DNA of 10,927 nt from an uncultured Pelagibacterales bacterium (GTDB lineage Bacteria; Pseudomonadota; Alphaproteobacteria; Pelagibacterales; Pelagibacteraceae). Position numbers and translations under genes: made by a program. The stretch is from assembly GCA_913020625.1 (NCBI GenBank), contig CAJVZX010000021.1, forward strand, positions 1 to 10,927. The letters are read 5' to 3'. Within the stretch, counting starts at the first letter, position 1; every line of letters starts with the position of its first letter. Shown here in pieces: positions 1-7,397 of the stretch. Under the pieces are notes generated by a model, which was not told the DNA's origin, ran no database searches, and saw only the letters and a list, made by a program, of their open reading frames with translations.

Positions 1-470
1 TATTTGAATCTTTAACATGTCCACATTGTGCAGATTTTCATAAAAATATATATCCAAGCTTAAAGACCGATTTTATTGATAAGGGATTAGTTCAAATTTA
101 CTTTAAAAATTTTCCTCTTGATTTAGCAGGATTAAATGCTGCTAAAATTACTCATTGCTTAGATAATGATAAAAGATTAATTTTTTTACATCATTTATAT
201 AAAACTCAAAATAAATGGACAAAAGGAGAAACAATTGAGGATATTAATAAAAATCTTAAAAAGGCATTAGATAATTTTGAGATTAAAAAAATTGATTTTC
301 AAAAATGTATTAATGATAAAGAAATTGAAGACTTAGTTCTAAATGAACGAATCGAGGCATCTAAAAAGTACAAAATTCAATCTACACCTACGGTTGTTAT
401 TAATGAAAAAAAGTTTGATAAACCGCTTAAGTATAAAAATTTAAAAAAAGCTATCGAAAAACTGATATAG
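1..470 (+). CDS. DsbA-family thioredoxin-fold protein, 5' end cut by window
   Basis: An open frame enters from the left edge (first full codon at base 3) and ends at TAG 468-470, giving the last 155 residues. It begins almost at the active site: TCPHC, the CxxC of DsbA-type thiol oxidoreductases, followed by a helical insert and then the cis-proline motif STPTVVIN near residue 137 of the fragment. This order (CPHC, helical domain, cis-Pro strand) is that of the DsbA/BdbD family, which oxidises or isomerises cysteines in exported proteins. The missing N-terminus should carry a signal peptide, but that is not visible. The stop lies only 7 bases before smc, so the two are probably co-transcribed; a DsbA-like gene next to smc is, to my knowledge, a recurrent alphaproteobacterial arrangement. 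The family call is solid; the exact substrate is unknown. Confidence 0.88.
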   Translation, partial: FESLTCPHCADFHKNIYPSLKTDFIDKGLVQIYFKNFPLDLAGLNAAKITHCLDNDKRLIFLHHLYKTQNKWTKGETIEDINKNLKKALDNFEIKKIDFQKCINDKEIEDLVLNERIEASKKYKIQSTPTVVINEKKFDKPLKYKNLKKAIEKLI

Positions 471-477
471 TTTGTGT

Positions 478-3054
478 ATGCAGTTTAAAAAAATCCAATT
501 AAATGGTTTTAAATCTTTTGTTGAAAAAACAACTTTTGCTATTGAAAATGGTTTAACAGGAATTGTTGGACCAAACGGCTGTGGAAAGTCTAACATTGTT
601 GAATCTTTAAGATGGTGTATGGGAGAAACATCAGCAAAAAGTATGCGTGGTTCGGGTATGGAAGATGTAATTTTTTCAGGCACTGCAAATCGTCCTTCAA
701 AAAATATCGCTGAAGTAAATATAATACTTGATAATTCAAATAAAGACGGTCCAATACAATTTAATGAACTTGATACTATCAACATAAAAAGAAGAATAGA
801 AAAAGATAAAGGTTCAAGATTCTATATTAATGAAAAAGAAGTCCGCGCGGGAGATGCTAGAATGTTATTTGCTGATCTTTCGACTGGGGCCCATTCTCCC
901 TCTATAATTAGTCAAGGTAGAATTGGTTCTCTAGTAACTGCAAAACCATCTGACCGAAGATCTATACTTGAAGAAGCTGCTGGAATTTCTGGTATTCATG
1001 CAAGAAAACATGAATCAGAATTAAGATTAAATGCTGCTGAAAATAATTTGAAAAGAGCTGATGAATTAAGACGCCAACAAGAAAAACAATTAGATAATTT
1101 AAAAAAACAAGCAAAAGAAGCAACCAAATATAAATTAATTTCTGAAGAAATTAAAAAAATTGAAGCAGGGTTATATTATTTAAGACTTCAAGATATTGAT
1201 AAAGAAATTAAATTAGAGGCTGAAATTAATAGCGAAGCTGAAGATGAGGTGAGTGCTTTAAAAATTGAAATTAACCACTATACAAAACTCATAGAAGAAG
1301 AAAATTCCAAATTGAAACCATTGAGAGAGAAAAATATAGAAAACTTATCAAAACTTCAAAGAATTAATCTCGAACTTAAAGCTCTTGAGGATGAAGGAAT
1401 AAGAGCAGAAAAAAATATCAAAGATATGTCAGATTCTCTAAAAACTTTAGAAGTTGATATGGATAGAGAAAAAAGTATTATTACAGACTCCAATTCAAAC
1501 AATAAAAGATTAAAAGAAGAAAAAAAAGAATTACTAGAATTAGAAACAAAATATTTTGATATTGAAAAAAAATCAGATGAAGAACTTCAGGGAGCTACAA
1601 CAAATTTAAATTTAGAACAAAAAAAACTTGAAAGCGCTTCAAATGATTTATTTTCTAGTTTAAACACTGCAGAAAACACTAGTGTTTTAAGAGATTCTTT
1701 ATCTGAAATTGAACAAAGTAAGAAATTAATTAATAGTGGAGATATAACAGAAGCCTCAAAACTAATTGACCTTTCAATTGATAAACTAAAAAGCTTAATT
1801 TCAAAATTTGAAAATTTCTCAGAAAAAAATGGAATAGAAGAAATTAGTCAATCAAATAAAAAAATTAGAAATTTACAAGATCTATATGCTAGTTCTCTAA
1901 GCAAAAATCAATCAATTAAAAGTGATGGAATAAAAAGAAAAGAAAGAACCATAAATATAGATAGTGAAATTGACAGATGGCAAAATTTAAATTTAAATTC
2001 AGAAAAAATGTTGAATGAGCTAAATTTAAGAAAAGAAAAGATTCTAGACAATTTAAATAAATTAGAAAAACAACCTCAAAATTTAGCAGTATCAAAAGGA
2101 CAGGCTATTGAAAGTATAAAGTCTGCAGAAAAAGAGAAAATAAATATTGAAAATGAGCTCAATAAAGCTGAAGAAATTTTTAATCAGCATAATCATGGTT
2201 TAAAAAATATTCAAGAACAAATGATGTTGATAAGAGAAAAAAGAGCTACCTCAGTTGCTACATTAGAGGGCTTAAAAAAAAGAAGATTAGATTTACTTGA
2301 AAGAATAGACCAAGAATTAAATTTAAACGAGTCAAGCCTATTTGACTTTTCTAATTTGACTAGTAAAGATAATTTACCTGACAGCTTAATGCAAGAAGAA
2401 CAACTTGATGCCAAAAAAAGAGAGAGAGAGAAACTAGGATCTGTAAACCTTAGAGCTGATGAAGAAACAAATCAGTATGAAAAAGAAATTAAGAAAATGG
2501 GACAAGATAGAGAAGATCTTGTATCAGCAATTATAAAATTAAAATCTAGTATTAATGAATTAAATCAAAAAGGTAGAGAAAGATTGATCGAAGCTTTTGA
2601 TAAAGTTAATAGAAAATTCAATGAAGTTTATACAAAATTATTTAGTGGAGGAAACGCAAAATTAGAATTGGTAGATTCTGATGATCCTTTAGAAGCCGGA
2701 TTAGAAATGTTAGTTAGTCCACCTGGAAAAAGACTACAATCCATAACTTTATTGTCTGGAGGGGAGCAGGCTTTAACAGCTCTATCACTAGTTTTTGCAG
2801 TTTTTTTAACTAATCCGGCACCAATATGCGTTTTAGATGAAGTTGATGCACCTTTAGATGATGCTAATGTTACAAGATTTTGTAATTTGTTAGAAGAGTT
2901 GGTAAGAATTACTAGAACAAAATTTATTATTGTTACTCATCATGCACTTACGATGTCAAAGATGGATAGGTTATATGGTGTTACTATGCCTGAAAAAGGT
3001 ATTAGCCAGTTAGTTGCTGTTGATCTTCAAAAAGCAGAAGAATTAGTTGCATAG
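478..3054 (+). CDS. smc: Chromosome segregation ATPase SMC, short form without recognisable hinge
   Basis: The product is the ABC-type ATPase that organises the chromosome, usually with ScpA and ScpB. Numbering from ATG 478 (858 residues), the N-terminal head has Walker A GPNGCGKS at 31-38 and the Q-loop QGRI at 146-149. The C-terminal part has the coil-to-head motif LGSVNLRA from 653, signature LSGGE 759-763, Walker B ending in D787-E788, the D-loop just after, and the switch histidine near 821. A charged coiled coil fills about 171-640. Typical bacterial SMCs have about 1150-1190 residues with a globular hinge in the middle; here the middle (about 393-455) is helical and shows no hinge-like glycine pattern. 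A TTG at 472 in the same frame could also be read as a start, but ATG 478 gives MQFKKIQLNGFKSF, which fits SMC N-termini. Both ATPase halves look intact, so this is not a pseudogene. Confidence 0.95.
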   Translation: MQFKKIQLNGFKSFVEKTTFAIENGLTGIVGPNGCGKSNIVESLRWCMGETSAKSMRGSGMEDVIFSGTANRPSKNIAEVNIILDNSNKDGPIQFNELDTINIKRRIEKDKGSRFYINEKEVRAGDARMLFADLSTGAHSPSIISQGRIGSLVTAKPSDRRSILEEAAGISGIHARKHESELRLNAAENNLKRADELRRQQEKQLDNLKKQAKEATKYKLISEEIKKIEAGLYYLRLQDIDKEIKLEAEINSEAEDEVSALKIEINHYTKLIEEENSKLKPLREKNIENLSKLQRINLELKALEDEGIRAEKNIKDMSDSLKTLEVDMDREKSIITDSNSNNKRLKEEKKELLELETKYFDIEKKSDEELQGATTNLNLEQKKLESASNDLFSSLNTAENTSVLRDSLSEIEQSKKLINSGDITEASKLIDLSIDKLKSLISKFENFSEKNGIEEISQSNKKIRNLQDLYASSLSKNQSIKSDGIKRKERTINIDSEIDRWQNLNLNSEKMLNELNLRKEKILDNLNKLEKQPQNLAVSKGQAIESIKSAEKEKINIENELNKAEEIFNQHNHGLKNIQEQMMLIREKRATSVATLEGLKKRRLDLLERIDQELNLNESSLFDFSNLTSKDNLPDSLMQEEQLDAKKREREKLGSVNLRADEETNQYEKEIKKMGQDREDLVSAIIKLKSSINELNQKGRERLIEAFDKVNRKFNEVYTKLFSGGNAKLELVDSDDPLEAGLEMLVSPPGKRLQSITLLSGGEQALTALSLVFAVFLTNPAPICVLDEVDAPLDDANVTRFCNLLEELVRITRTKFIIVTHHALTMSKMDRLYGVTMPEKGISQLVAVDLQKAEELVA
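2419..2430 (+). repeat. (AG)6 dinucleotide run inside smc
   Basis: Six AG units follow a run of seven A. They encode the charged KREREK stretch directly before the LGSVN motif of SMC. Gain or loss of one unit would shift the frame and remove the C-terminal ATPase half, so variation here should be selected against. Confidence 0.7.
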
Positions 3055-3063
3055 ATTTTTTGA

Positions 3064-3360
3064 ATGAAAAAATCTGATAATTTAAAAACTCGCCTAAAAA
3101 TTGCAAAAGCTAAAATAGATAAAAAAACCTTAAATAATGATAATAATAAACCTGCTTCTTTAGGAATGGCTTTGAAATTAAGTACAGAAATGGTAGCTGC
3201 AGTATTAGTAGGAACAATTATAGGGTATATTTTAGATAGTTGGTTTGATAGTAAGCCTTGGTTAATTATAATATTTTTTTTTGTAGGAGCAGCAGCTGGT
3301 ATAACTAATGTCGTTAGATCAGCAAAACTTATGCAAAAAAATGTTAATAAAAAACAATAA
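3064..3360 (+). CDS. atpI: ATP synthase accessory protein AtpI
   Basis: A 98-residue protein with a lysine-rich cytoplasmic N-terminus (about residues 1-30) and two predicted membrane helices, about 39-58 and 64-80, separated by the short loop LDSWFDSKPW. This two-helix hairpin with a conserved G/D/W pattern is the AtpI/AtpR family, which helps assembly of the c-ring or Mg2+ supply to the F0F1 ATPase. The role is known from the family and not directly visible. It lies 9 bases after smc and 11 bases before atpB, the usual first position of an alphaproteobacterial F0 operon. There is no strong ribosome binding site; the ATG follows a T-rich stretch. The low-complexity lysine N-terminus varies in this family, so position and the helical hairpin carry most of the weight. 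Confidence 0.88.
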   Translation: MKKSDNLKTRLKIAKAKIDKKTLNNDNNKPASLGMALKLSTEMVAAVLVGTIIGYILDSWFDSKPWLIIIFFFVGAAAGITNVVRSAKLMQKNVNKKQ

Positions 3361-3371
3361 AAGGAAAATTA

Positions 3372-4106
3372 ATGGCAACTAACCCTATGCATCAATTCAA
3401 TGTTCATAGAATTGGTCCCGAAATAAAATTAGGAAATCTTGATATTTCATTCACAAATGCAAGTTTGTTTATGGTTATAAGTTCATTAACTATTTTAATT
3501 TTGTTTTTTATAGGAACAAGAAAAAAATCTATAATTCCAACTAAAGTACAACTGCTTGCAGAATTAAGTTTTACTTTTATATCTAAAATGATTAATGATA
3601 CAGCTGGATCAAAAGCAAAACCATATTTTGCTTTTATTTTTTCACTTTTTATGTTTGTCCTGTTTTGTAATATGCTTGGAATGATACCTTATTCATTCAC
3701 TGTAACTAGCCACATAATAGTAACTTTTATATTGGCTTCATTTATTTTTGTTGGTGTTACAATAATTGGTTTCGTTAAGCATGGATTAAGTTATCTTAAA
3801 TTATTTGTACCCGCTGGAGTACCAATAATATTATTACCATTAATTGTAGTTATAGAAATTATTTCTTATTTAAGCAGGCCAATAAGTTTATCTGTGCGTC
3901 TGTTTGCTAATATGATGGCTGGACACACAATGTTAAAGGTATTCGGAGGCTTTGTAATTAGCCTTGGATTAATTGGTGGTTGGTTACCACTAAGTTTTTC
4001 GGTTGCATTAACAGGTTTAGAGATTCTTGTCGCTTTTCTTCAGGCCTATGTTTTTGCAATATTAACCTGCATCTACTTAAATGATGCACTTAACTTACAC
4101 CATTAA
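3372..4106 (+). CDS. atpB: F0 ATP synthase subunit a
   Basis: A 244-residue, strongly hydrophobic protein forming the proton half-channels against the c-ring. The essential arginine is R176 in SVRLFANMMAGH (equivalent to E. coli aR210). Four residues are in the expected relation: H185 stands where E. coli has E219, E217 stands where E. coli has H245, and Q224 matches Q252. This reciprocal His/Glu exchange is known from mitochondria and alphaproteobacteria. The N-terminus (MHQFNVHRIGPEIKLGNLDISFTNAS) is the alpha-type soluble lead-in before the first helix. The start at 3372 is supported by AAGGA at 3361-3365 with a 6-base spacer. It lies between atpI and atpE in a tight operon. Confidence 0.97.
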   Translation: MATNPMHQFNVHRIGPEIKLGNLDISFTNASLFMVISSLTILILFFIGTRKKSIIPTKVQLLAELSFTFISKMINDTAGSKAKPYFAFIFSLFMFVLFCNMLGMIPYSFTVTSHIIVTFILASFIFVGVTIIGFVKHGLSYLKLFVPAGVPIILLPLIVVIEIISYLSRPISLSVRLFANMMAGHTMLKVFGGFVISLGLIGGWLPLSFSVALTGLEILVAFLQAYVFAILTCIYLNDALNLHH

Positions 4107-4108
4107 AA

Positions 4109-4114
4109 AGGAGG
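4109..4114 (+). promoter_or_regulatory. Strong Shine-Dalgarno (AGGAGG) for atpE
   Basis: A full AGGAGG ends 4 bases before the atpE ATG and is the best Shine-Dalgarno match I found in the window. Most neighbours have only A-rich or partial matches (AAGGA for atpB, AAAGAA for the b' gene, none clear for ispH or thrC). It fits the need for many copies of subunit c per ATP synthase relative to a single subunit a. Confidence 0.85.
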
Positions 4115-4118
4115 ATAT

Positions 4119-4346
4119 ATGGAACTAGAAGCAGCAAAAATGATAGGAGCCGGACTTGCAGCAATCGCATTAGCAGGTGCAGGAGTTGGTATAGGAATTA
4201 TTTTTGGTAATTACTTGTCAGGTGCGATGAGAAACCCATCAGCAGCGCAAAAACAATTTCCAAATCTATTGCTTGGATTTGCTTTAGCTGAAGCTACAGG
4301 TTTATTTGGACTAGTTGTTGCATTAATAATACTTTTCGCATTCTAA
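4119..4346 (+). CDS. atpE: F0 ATP synthase subunit c
   Basis: A 75-residue hairpin of two membrane helices that oligomerises into the proton-driven rotor ring. Helix 1 carries the alternating small-residue motif AGAGVGIG (about 19-26). The polar loop is RNPSAAQ (R38, N39, P40), and helix 2 holds the ion-binding glutamate E58 in LAEATGLFG. The residue 33 before E58 is Ile, not Gln, and A59 follows E58, so the sodium-binding pattern is absent and a proton ring is expected. The length is normal for alphaproteobacterial c subunits. The gene has the strongest ribosome binding site of the operon. It sits 12 bases after atpB and 10 bases before the b' gene. Confidence 0.97.
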   Translation: MELEAAKMIGAGLAAIALAGAGVGIGIIFGNYLSGAMRNPSAAQKQFPNLLLGFALAEATGLFGLVVALIILFAF

Positions 4347-4356
4347 AGAAAAATTA

Positions 4357-4941
4357 ATGTTAACTAGATTAATTAGTTATTTAGTAATCTTTATTGGGAT
4401 AACTACTAATAGTTTTGGAGCTGAGGAAGGTGGTATGCCTCAGCTTAACCCAGAGTATTGGATTTCGCAAATTTTTTGGCTAATCATAGTATTTGCTTCT
4501 CTGTATATTGTTTTGTCTCAAATAATTTTGCCAAAAATTAGTGAAAGTTTAGAAACAAGAAAATCACAAGTACTTCAGCACTTAGAGCAAGCTGAAAAAT
4601 TTAAAGAAGAATCAGAAAAAAAGATTCAAGAATACGACAACATATTAAATGAAGCAAAAAATCAAGCTAGAAAAATAATGAATGAATCTAGAAAAAAAAT
4701 AAATCAGAACATTAGTGAAAAAAAAAATCAAATTAATAAAGAAATTGAAAAAGAAATTTATGCTGCAGAAGAGGAAATTAAAATATTAAAAAAAAATTCA
4801 ATTAATAATATAAATAAAATTGCTATAGAAACTTCAACAGAAATTGTTAAAAGTATTATGGAAGTTGAATTAAACAAAAGCAGTATTTCTACGATAGTAA
4901 AAGATGTATCAAAAAAAAAAATTGAAAAATATTTATGGTAA
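4357..4941 (+). CDS. atpF2: F0 ATP synthase subunit b' (AtpG/AtpF2 type)
   Basis: One of the two unlike peripheral-stalk subunits that alphaproteobacteria and chloroplasts use in place of a b homodimer. Of 194 residues, the first 21 or so form a hydrophobic, signal-like segment ending near SFGAEEGGMPQL. A membrane helix follows at about 36-60 (SQIFWLIIVFASLY), then a long charged coiled coil to the C-terminus. The EEGGMPQLNPEYWISQIFWL stretch is characteristic of alphaproteobacterial b'. An uninterrupted run of 11 A at 4911-4921 lies near the 3' end and encodes SKKK. The stop codon overlaps the atpF start by 7 bases (ATGGTAA), indicating translational coupling of b' and b, which would suit their 1:1 ratio. 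The symbol varies between annotations (atpG, atpF', atpF2). Confidence 0.92.
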   Translation: MLTRLISYLVIFIGITTNSFGAEEGGMPQLNPEYWISQIFWLIIVFASLYIVLSQIILPKISESLETRKSQVLQHLEQAEKFKEESEKKIQEYDNILNEAKNQARKIMNESRKKINQNISEKKNQINKEIEKEIYAAEEEIKILKKNSINNINKIAIETSTEIVKSIMEVELNKSSISTIVKDVSKKKIEKYLW

Positions 4942-5435
4942 TTGACGCAACATTTTGGGTAGCTATTTCTTTTGTTATATTTATTGGAGGATTAATTTAT
5001 CTAAAAGTTCCTCAAAAAATTAATGAACAAATGAATAATATGATTAGTGTAATTAAAAACGAAATTGAAGAAGCTGAAAAATTAAAAAACGAGACAAAAA
5101 AATTGTTAAATGATAGCCAGCTTAAAATTGAAAACGCACATAAAGAAAGTGAAAAAATTATTAATGCAGCAAAAACTGAAAGTGAAAAAATTATAATTGA
5201 GATGAATGAGAAATTTTTTCAATCTTCAGAAAACAGAAAGAAAATTACGGAGCAAAAAATTGTTCAAATAAAAAATGATGCAATAAAAGATATTAAAGAT
5301 GCTTCAGTTAAAATAGCAATTGAAAGTACTTCAAAAATTATTCAAACTTCAATTGATAAATCAAAATTAGATGCTTTTTTTAAACGAAATCTTGAGCAAA
5401 TCAAAAATTCCTTAAAAAAAACTACAAGAGCTTGA
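4935..5435 (+). CDS. atpF: F0 ATP synthase subunit b
   Basis: A 166-residue peripheral-stalk subunit that pairs with b' and holds F1 still against the rotating ring. One membrane helix lies at about 6-24 (TFWVAISFVIFIGGLIYLKV), preceded by only five residues, and the rest is a highly charged lysine/glutamate coiled coil, as expected for b. The start overlaps the b' stop by 7 bases. This is the last F0 gene here; no delta, alpha, gamma, beta or epsilon gene follows, which fits the usual alphaproteobacterial separation of the F0 and F1 operons. Sequence conservation in b is low, so the call rests on the helix/coil layout and the operon position, which together are convincing. Confidence 0.92.
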   Translation: MVIDATFWVAISFVIFIGGLIYLKVPQKINEQMNNMISVIKNEIEEAEKLKNETKKLLNDSQLKIENAHKESEKIINAAKTESEKIIIEMNEKFFQSSENRKKITEQKIVQIKNDAIKDIKDASVKIAIESTSKIIQTSIDKSKLDAFFKRNLEQIKNSLKKTTRA

Positions 5436-5441
5436 TATAAT
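5433..5441 (+). promoter_or_regulatory. Candidate extended -10 promoter for ispH-thrB-rnhA
   Basis: TGATATAAT matches the extended -10 consensus TGnTATAAT exactly and begins on the TGA stop codon of atpF. The 32-base gap between atpF and ispH is the largest on the plus strand and separates unrelated functions. A start site about 7 bases downstream would leave a leader of about 20 bases. No good -35 hexamer is seen 17 bases upstream (TAAAAA), which extended -10 promoters tolerate. In such AT-rich DNA, chance matches are common. Confidence 0.4.
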
Positions 5442-5467
5442 ACAAGTTTAAAGTAGTAGAATTAAAT

Positions 5468-6421
5468 ATGAATAATAATTCATTAATTATTTTTTTAGCA
5501 GCACCCAGAGGTTTTTGTGCAGGTGTTGAAAGAGCTATTGAAATAGTAAAAAAAAGCTTAATCAAATATGGTTCACCTATTTATGTAAGGCATGAAATTG
5601 TACATAACAAATATGTTGTAGATAATTTAAAAAAAATGGGTGCAATTTTTATTGAAGAATTAGATGAAATAAAAGATCAAAGTAGACCTGTAATTTTCTC
5701 TGCACATGGAGTGCCAAAATCAATACCTAAATATGTTAGTTTAAAAAAAATTGAATATATAGATGCTACTTGTCCATTAGTATCAAAAGTACATAGAGAA
5801 GCTGAATATTTATATAAAAATAATTTTCACATTTTACTAATAGGTCATCAAAATCACCCGGAAGTGATTGGAACTATGGGTCAATTGCCAGAAAAAACAA
5901 TTGATTTAATTGAAACTACTAATGATGCCAAAAAATATAGTAATAATTCAGGTAAAAATCTCTCTTATATTACTCAAACAACATTATCTGTTGATGACAC
6001 AATAGATATAATTAATGTCCTAAAGAAAAAATTTCCAAACATTAACGGGCCCAAAAAAGAAGATATATGCTATGCAACAACAAATAGACAGGTTGCTGTT
6101 AAAAAAATTGCCAATAAGTGTGATATGTTTTTTGTTATTGGTAGTAGAAATTCTTCAAATTCAAAACGATTAGTAGAAGTTGCAAAAAAATCAGGATGTA
6201 AAAATTCTGAATTAATTGACTTTGAAAAAGAAATTCCTATTAAAAAAATCATGAAATGTAAAACTATAGGTATTTCCTCAGGTGCTTCAGCTCCTGAAAT
6301 ATTAGTCAAAAAATTTATAAATGAAATAAAAGAGAAAATTGATATAAAAATAAATGAAATAAATATAATAAAGGAAGATGTTTATTTTAAAATTCCTGGA
6401 AAATTAACACTAAATAAATAG
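5468..6421 (+). CDS. ispH: 4-hydroxy-3-methylbut-2-enyl diphosphate reductase
   Basis: The last enzyme of the MEP pathway, reducing HMBPP to IPP and DMAPP with a [4Fe-4S] cluster. The three cluster cysteines are present: C17 (APRGFCAGV), C102 (DATCPLVSKVH) and C201 (DICYATTNRQ). Substrate-binding histidines are H46 (RHEIVHNKYVV), H80 (SAHGVP) and H130 in GHQNHPE, followed by the proton-donor glutamate E132. TQTTLS, GSRNSSNSKRL and SGASAPE complete the family signature. At 317 residues the length is normal. It is followed after 5 bases by thrB. IPP and DMAPP are the source of the farnesyl chain used by CtaB, encoded on the other strand at the right of the window. No clear Shine-Dalgarno precedes the ATG. 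Confidence 0.97.
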   Translation: MNNNSLIIFLAAPRGFCAGVERAIEIVKKSLIKYGSPIYVRHEIVHNKYVVDNLKKMGAIFIEELDEIKDQSRPVIFSAHGVPKSIPKYVSLKKIEYIDATCPLVSKVHREAEYLYKNNFHILLIGHQNHPEVIGTMGQLPEKTIDLIETTNDAKKYSNNSGKNLSYITQTTLSVDDTIDIINVLKKKFPNINGPKKEDICYATTNRQVAVKKIANKCDMFFVIGSRNSSNSKRLVEVAKKSGCKNSELIDFEKEIPIKKIMKCKTIGISSGASAPEILVKKFINEIKEKIDIKINEINIIKEDVYFKIPGKLTLNK

Positions 6422-6426
6422 ATATA

Positions 6427-7395
6427 ATGGCTGTCTATACTAAAATTAACAAAAAGGATCTTAATTTATTTACTAAAAAATATGATATTGGCAAAGTATT
6501 AAAATTTAAAGGTATTAAAGAAGGAATAGAAAATACAAATTATTTTATTCAAACTTCGAATAATAAATTTATTTTAACCATATATGAAAAAAGAGTACAA
6601 AAAAAAGATCTTCCTTTTTTTATGAAATTAATGGAAAAATTAAATAAGAATAATTTCAAATGTCCAAAACCAATTAAGAATCTAAATAATAAATATATAT
6701 CATTGATAAAAAACAAGCCTGCTGCTTTGGTATCTTTTTTGGATGGAGCTTCTAAAAATAATTTAAGTGCAGATAATTGTTATCAAATTGGTATTCAGGT
6801 TGGCAAATTTCATTTAATCACAAAAAAACTTTCTATAAAAAGAAATAATTCATTATCTTTAGTTTCATGGGACAAGTTATTTAAAAAAGTTGAAAAAAAA
6901 TGCTCAAAAATAAAATTAAATTTACCATTGAAAATTAAAGAAACCCTAAACGAAATTAAAAAAAATTGGCCTAAAAATTTACCCAACGGAATAATACATG
7001 CTGATCTTTTTCCTGATAATATTTTTTTTAAAAATAATGAATTTTCTGGAATTATAGATTTTTATTTCTCCTGTAATGACTATTATGCATTTGAAATAGC
7101 TGTTTGCATAAATGCTTTATGTTTTGATGGTTTTAGTCAAAATTTAAGTTTTAATGTGACAAAAGCAAAAAAATTTCTCAAGGGTTACTCTAAAGTTAGA
7201 AAAATTACTAAAATGGAAAAAAAATATTTTAAGGTTTTGTGTCAAGGCGCCGCATTAAGATTTTTATTAACTAGAGTTTTTGATTATTTAAATTTAAGTA
7301 AAGGAGCTCTATTAACTGTTAAAGATCCAATGGAATATTTAAAAAGATTAGAATTTCATAATAGCGCCAAAAACTATGAGGATTACTGTATTTAA
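6427..7395 (+). CDS. thrB: Homoserine kinase (ThrB, APH-fold type)
   Basis: Phosphorylates homoserine to O-phosphohomoserine, the substrate of ThrC. This is the aminoglycoside-phosphotransferase-fold homoserine kinase used by alphaproteobacteria, not the GHMP-kinase type of E. coli. The N-terminus MAVYTKINKKDLNLFTKKYDIG, then FKGIKEGIENTNYF, is typical of the family. The catalytic loop HADLFPDN is at 191-198, with D193 as catalytic base and N198 as metal ligand, and the second metal site is D211 in IIDFYFSCND. The 322-residue length is normal. It starts 5 bases after ispH and ends 2 bases before rnhA, so the three genes probably form one transcript. A general kinase-like protein of the same fold is less likely because the ThrB-specific N-terminus matches. 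Confidence 0.94.
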   Translation: MAVYTKINKKDLNLFTKKYDIGKVLKFKGIKEGIENTNYFIQTSNNKFILTIYEKRVQKKDLPFFMKLMEKLNKNNFKCPKPIKNLNNKYISLIKNKPAALVSFLDGASKNNLSADNCYQIGIQVGKFHLITKKLSIKRNNSLSLVSWDKLFKKVEKKCSKIKLNLPLKIKETLNEIKKNWPKNLPNGIIHADLFPDNIFFKNNEFSGIIDFYFSCNDYYAFEIAVCINALCFDGFSQNLSFNVTKAKKFLKGYSKVRKITKMEKKYFKVLCQGAALRFLLTRVFDYLNLSKGALLTVKDPMEYLKRLEFHNSAKNYEDYCI

Positions 7396-7397
7396 TA

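Noticed and set aside
472..477. TTG at 472 as the smc start, adding Met-Cys
   Set aside because: ATG 478 is two codons later, gives the canonical SMC N-terminus, and avoids a rare start codon.
441..785. Minus-strand open frame over the start of smc
   Set aside because: It lies opposite conserved SMC Walker A sequence and has no recognisable motif; it is a shadow of smc.
4119..4346. Sodium-dependent ATP synthase
   Set aside because: Subunit c lacks the glutamine on helix 1 and the Ser/Thr right after the key glutamate that sodium binding requires.
4909..4941. Programmed slippage fusing b' to b at the A11 run
   Set aside because: The frame of atpF is closed by TGA at 4923-4925 right after the run, so a shift into it would stop at once.
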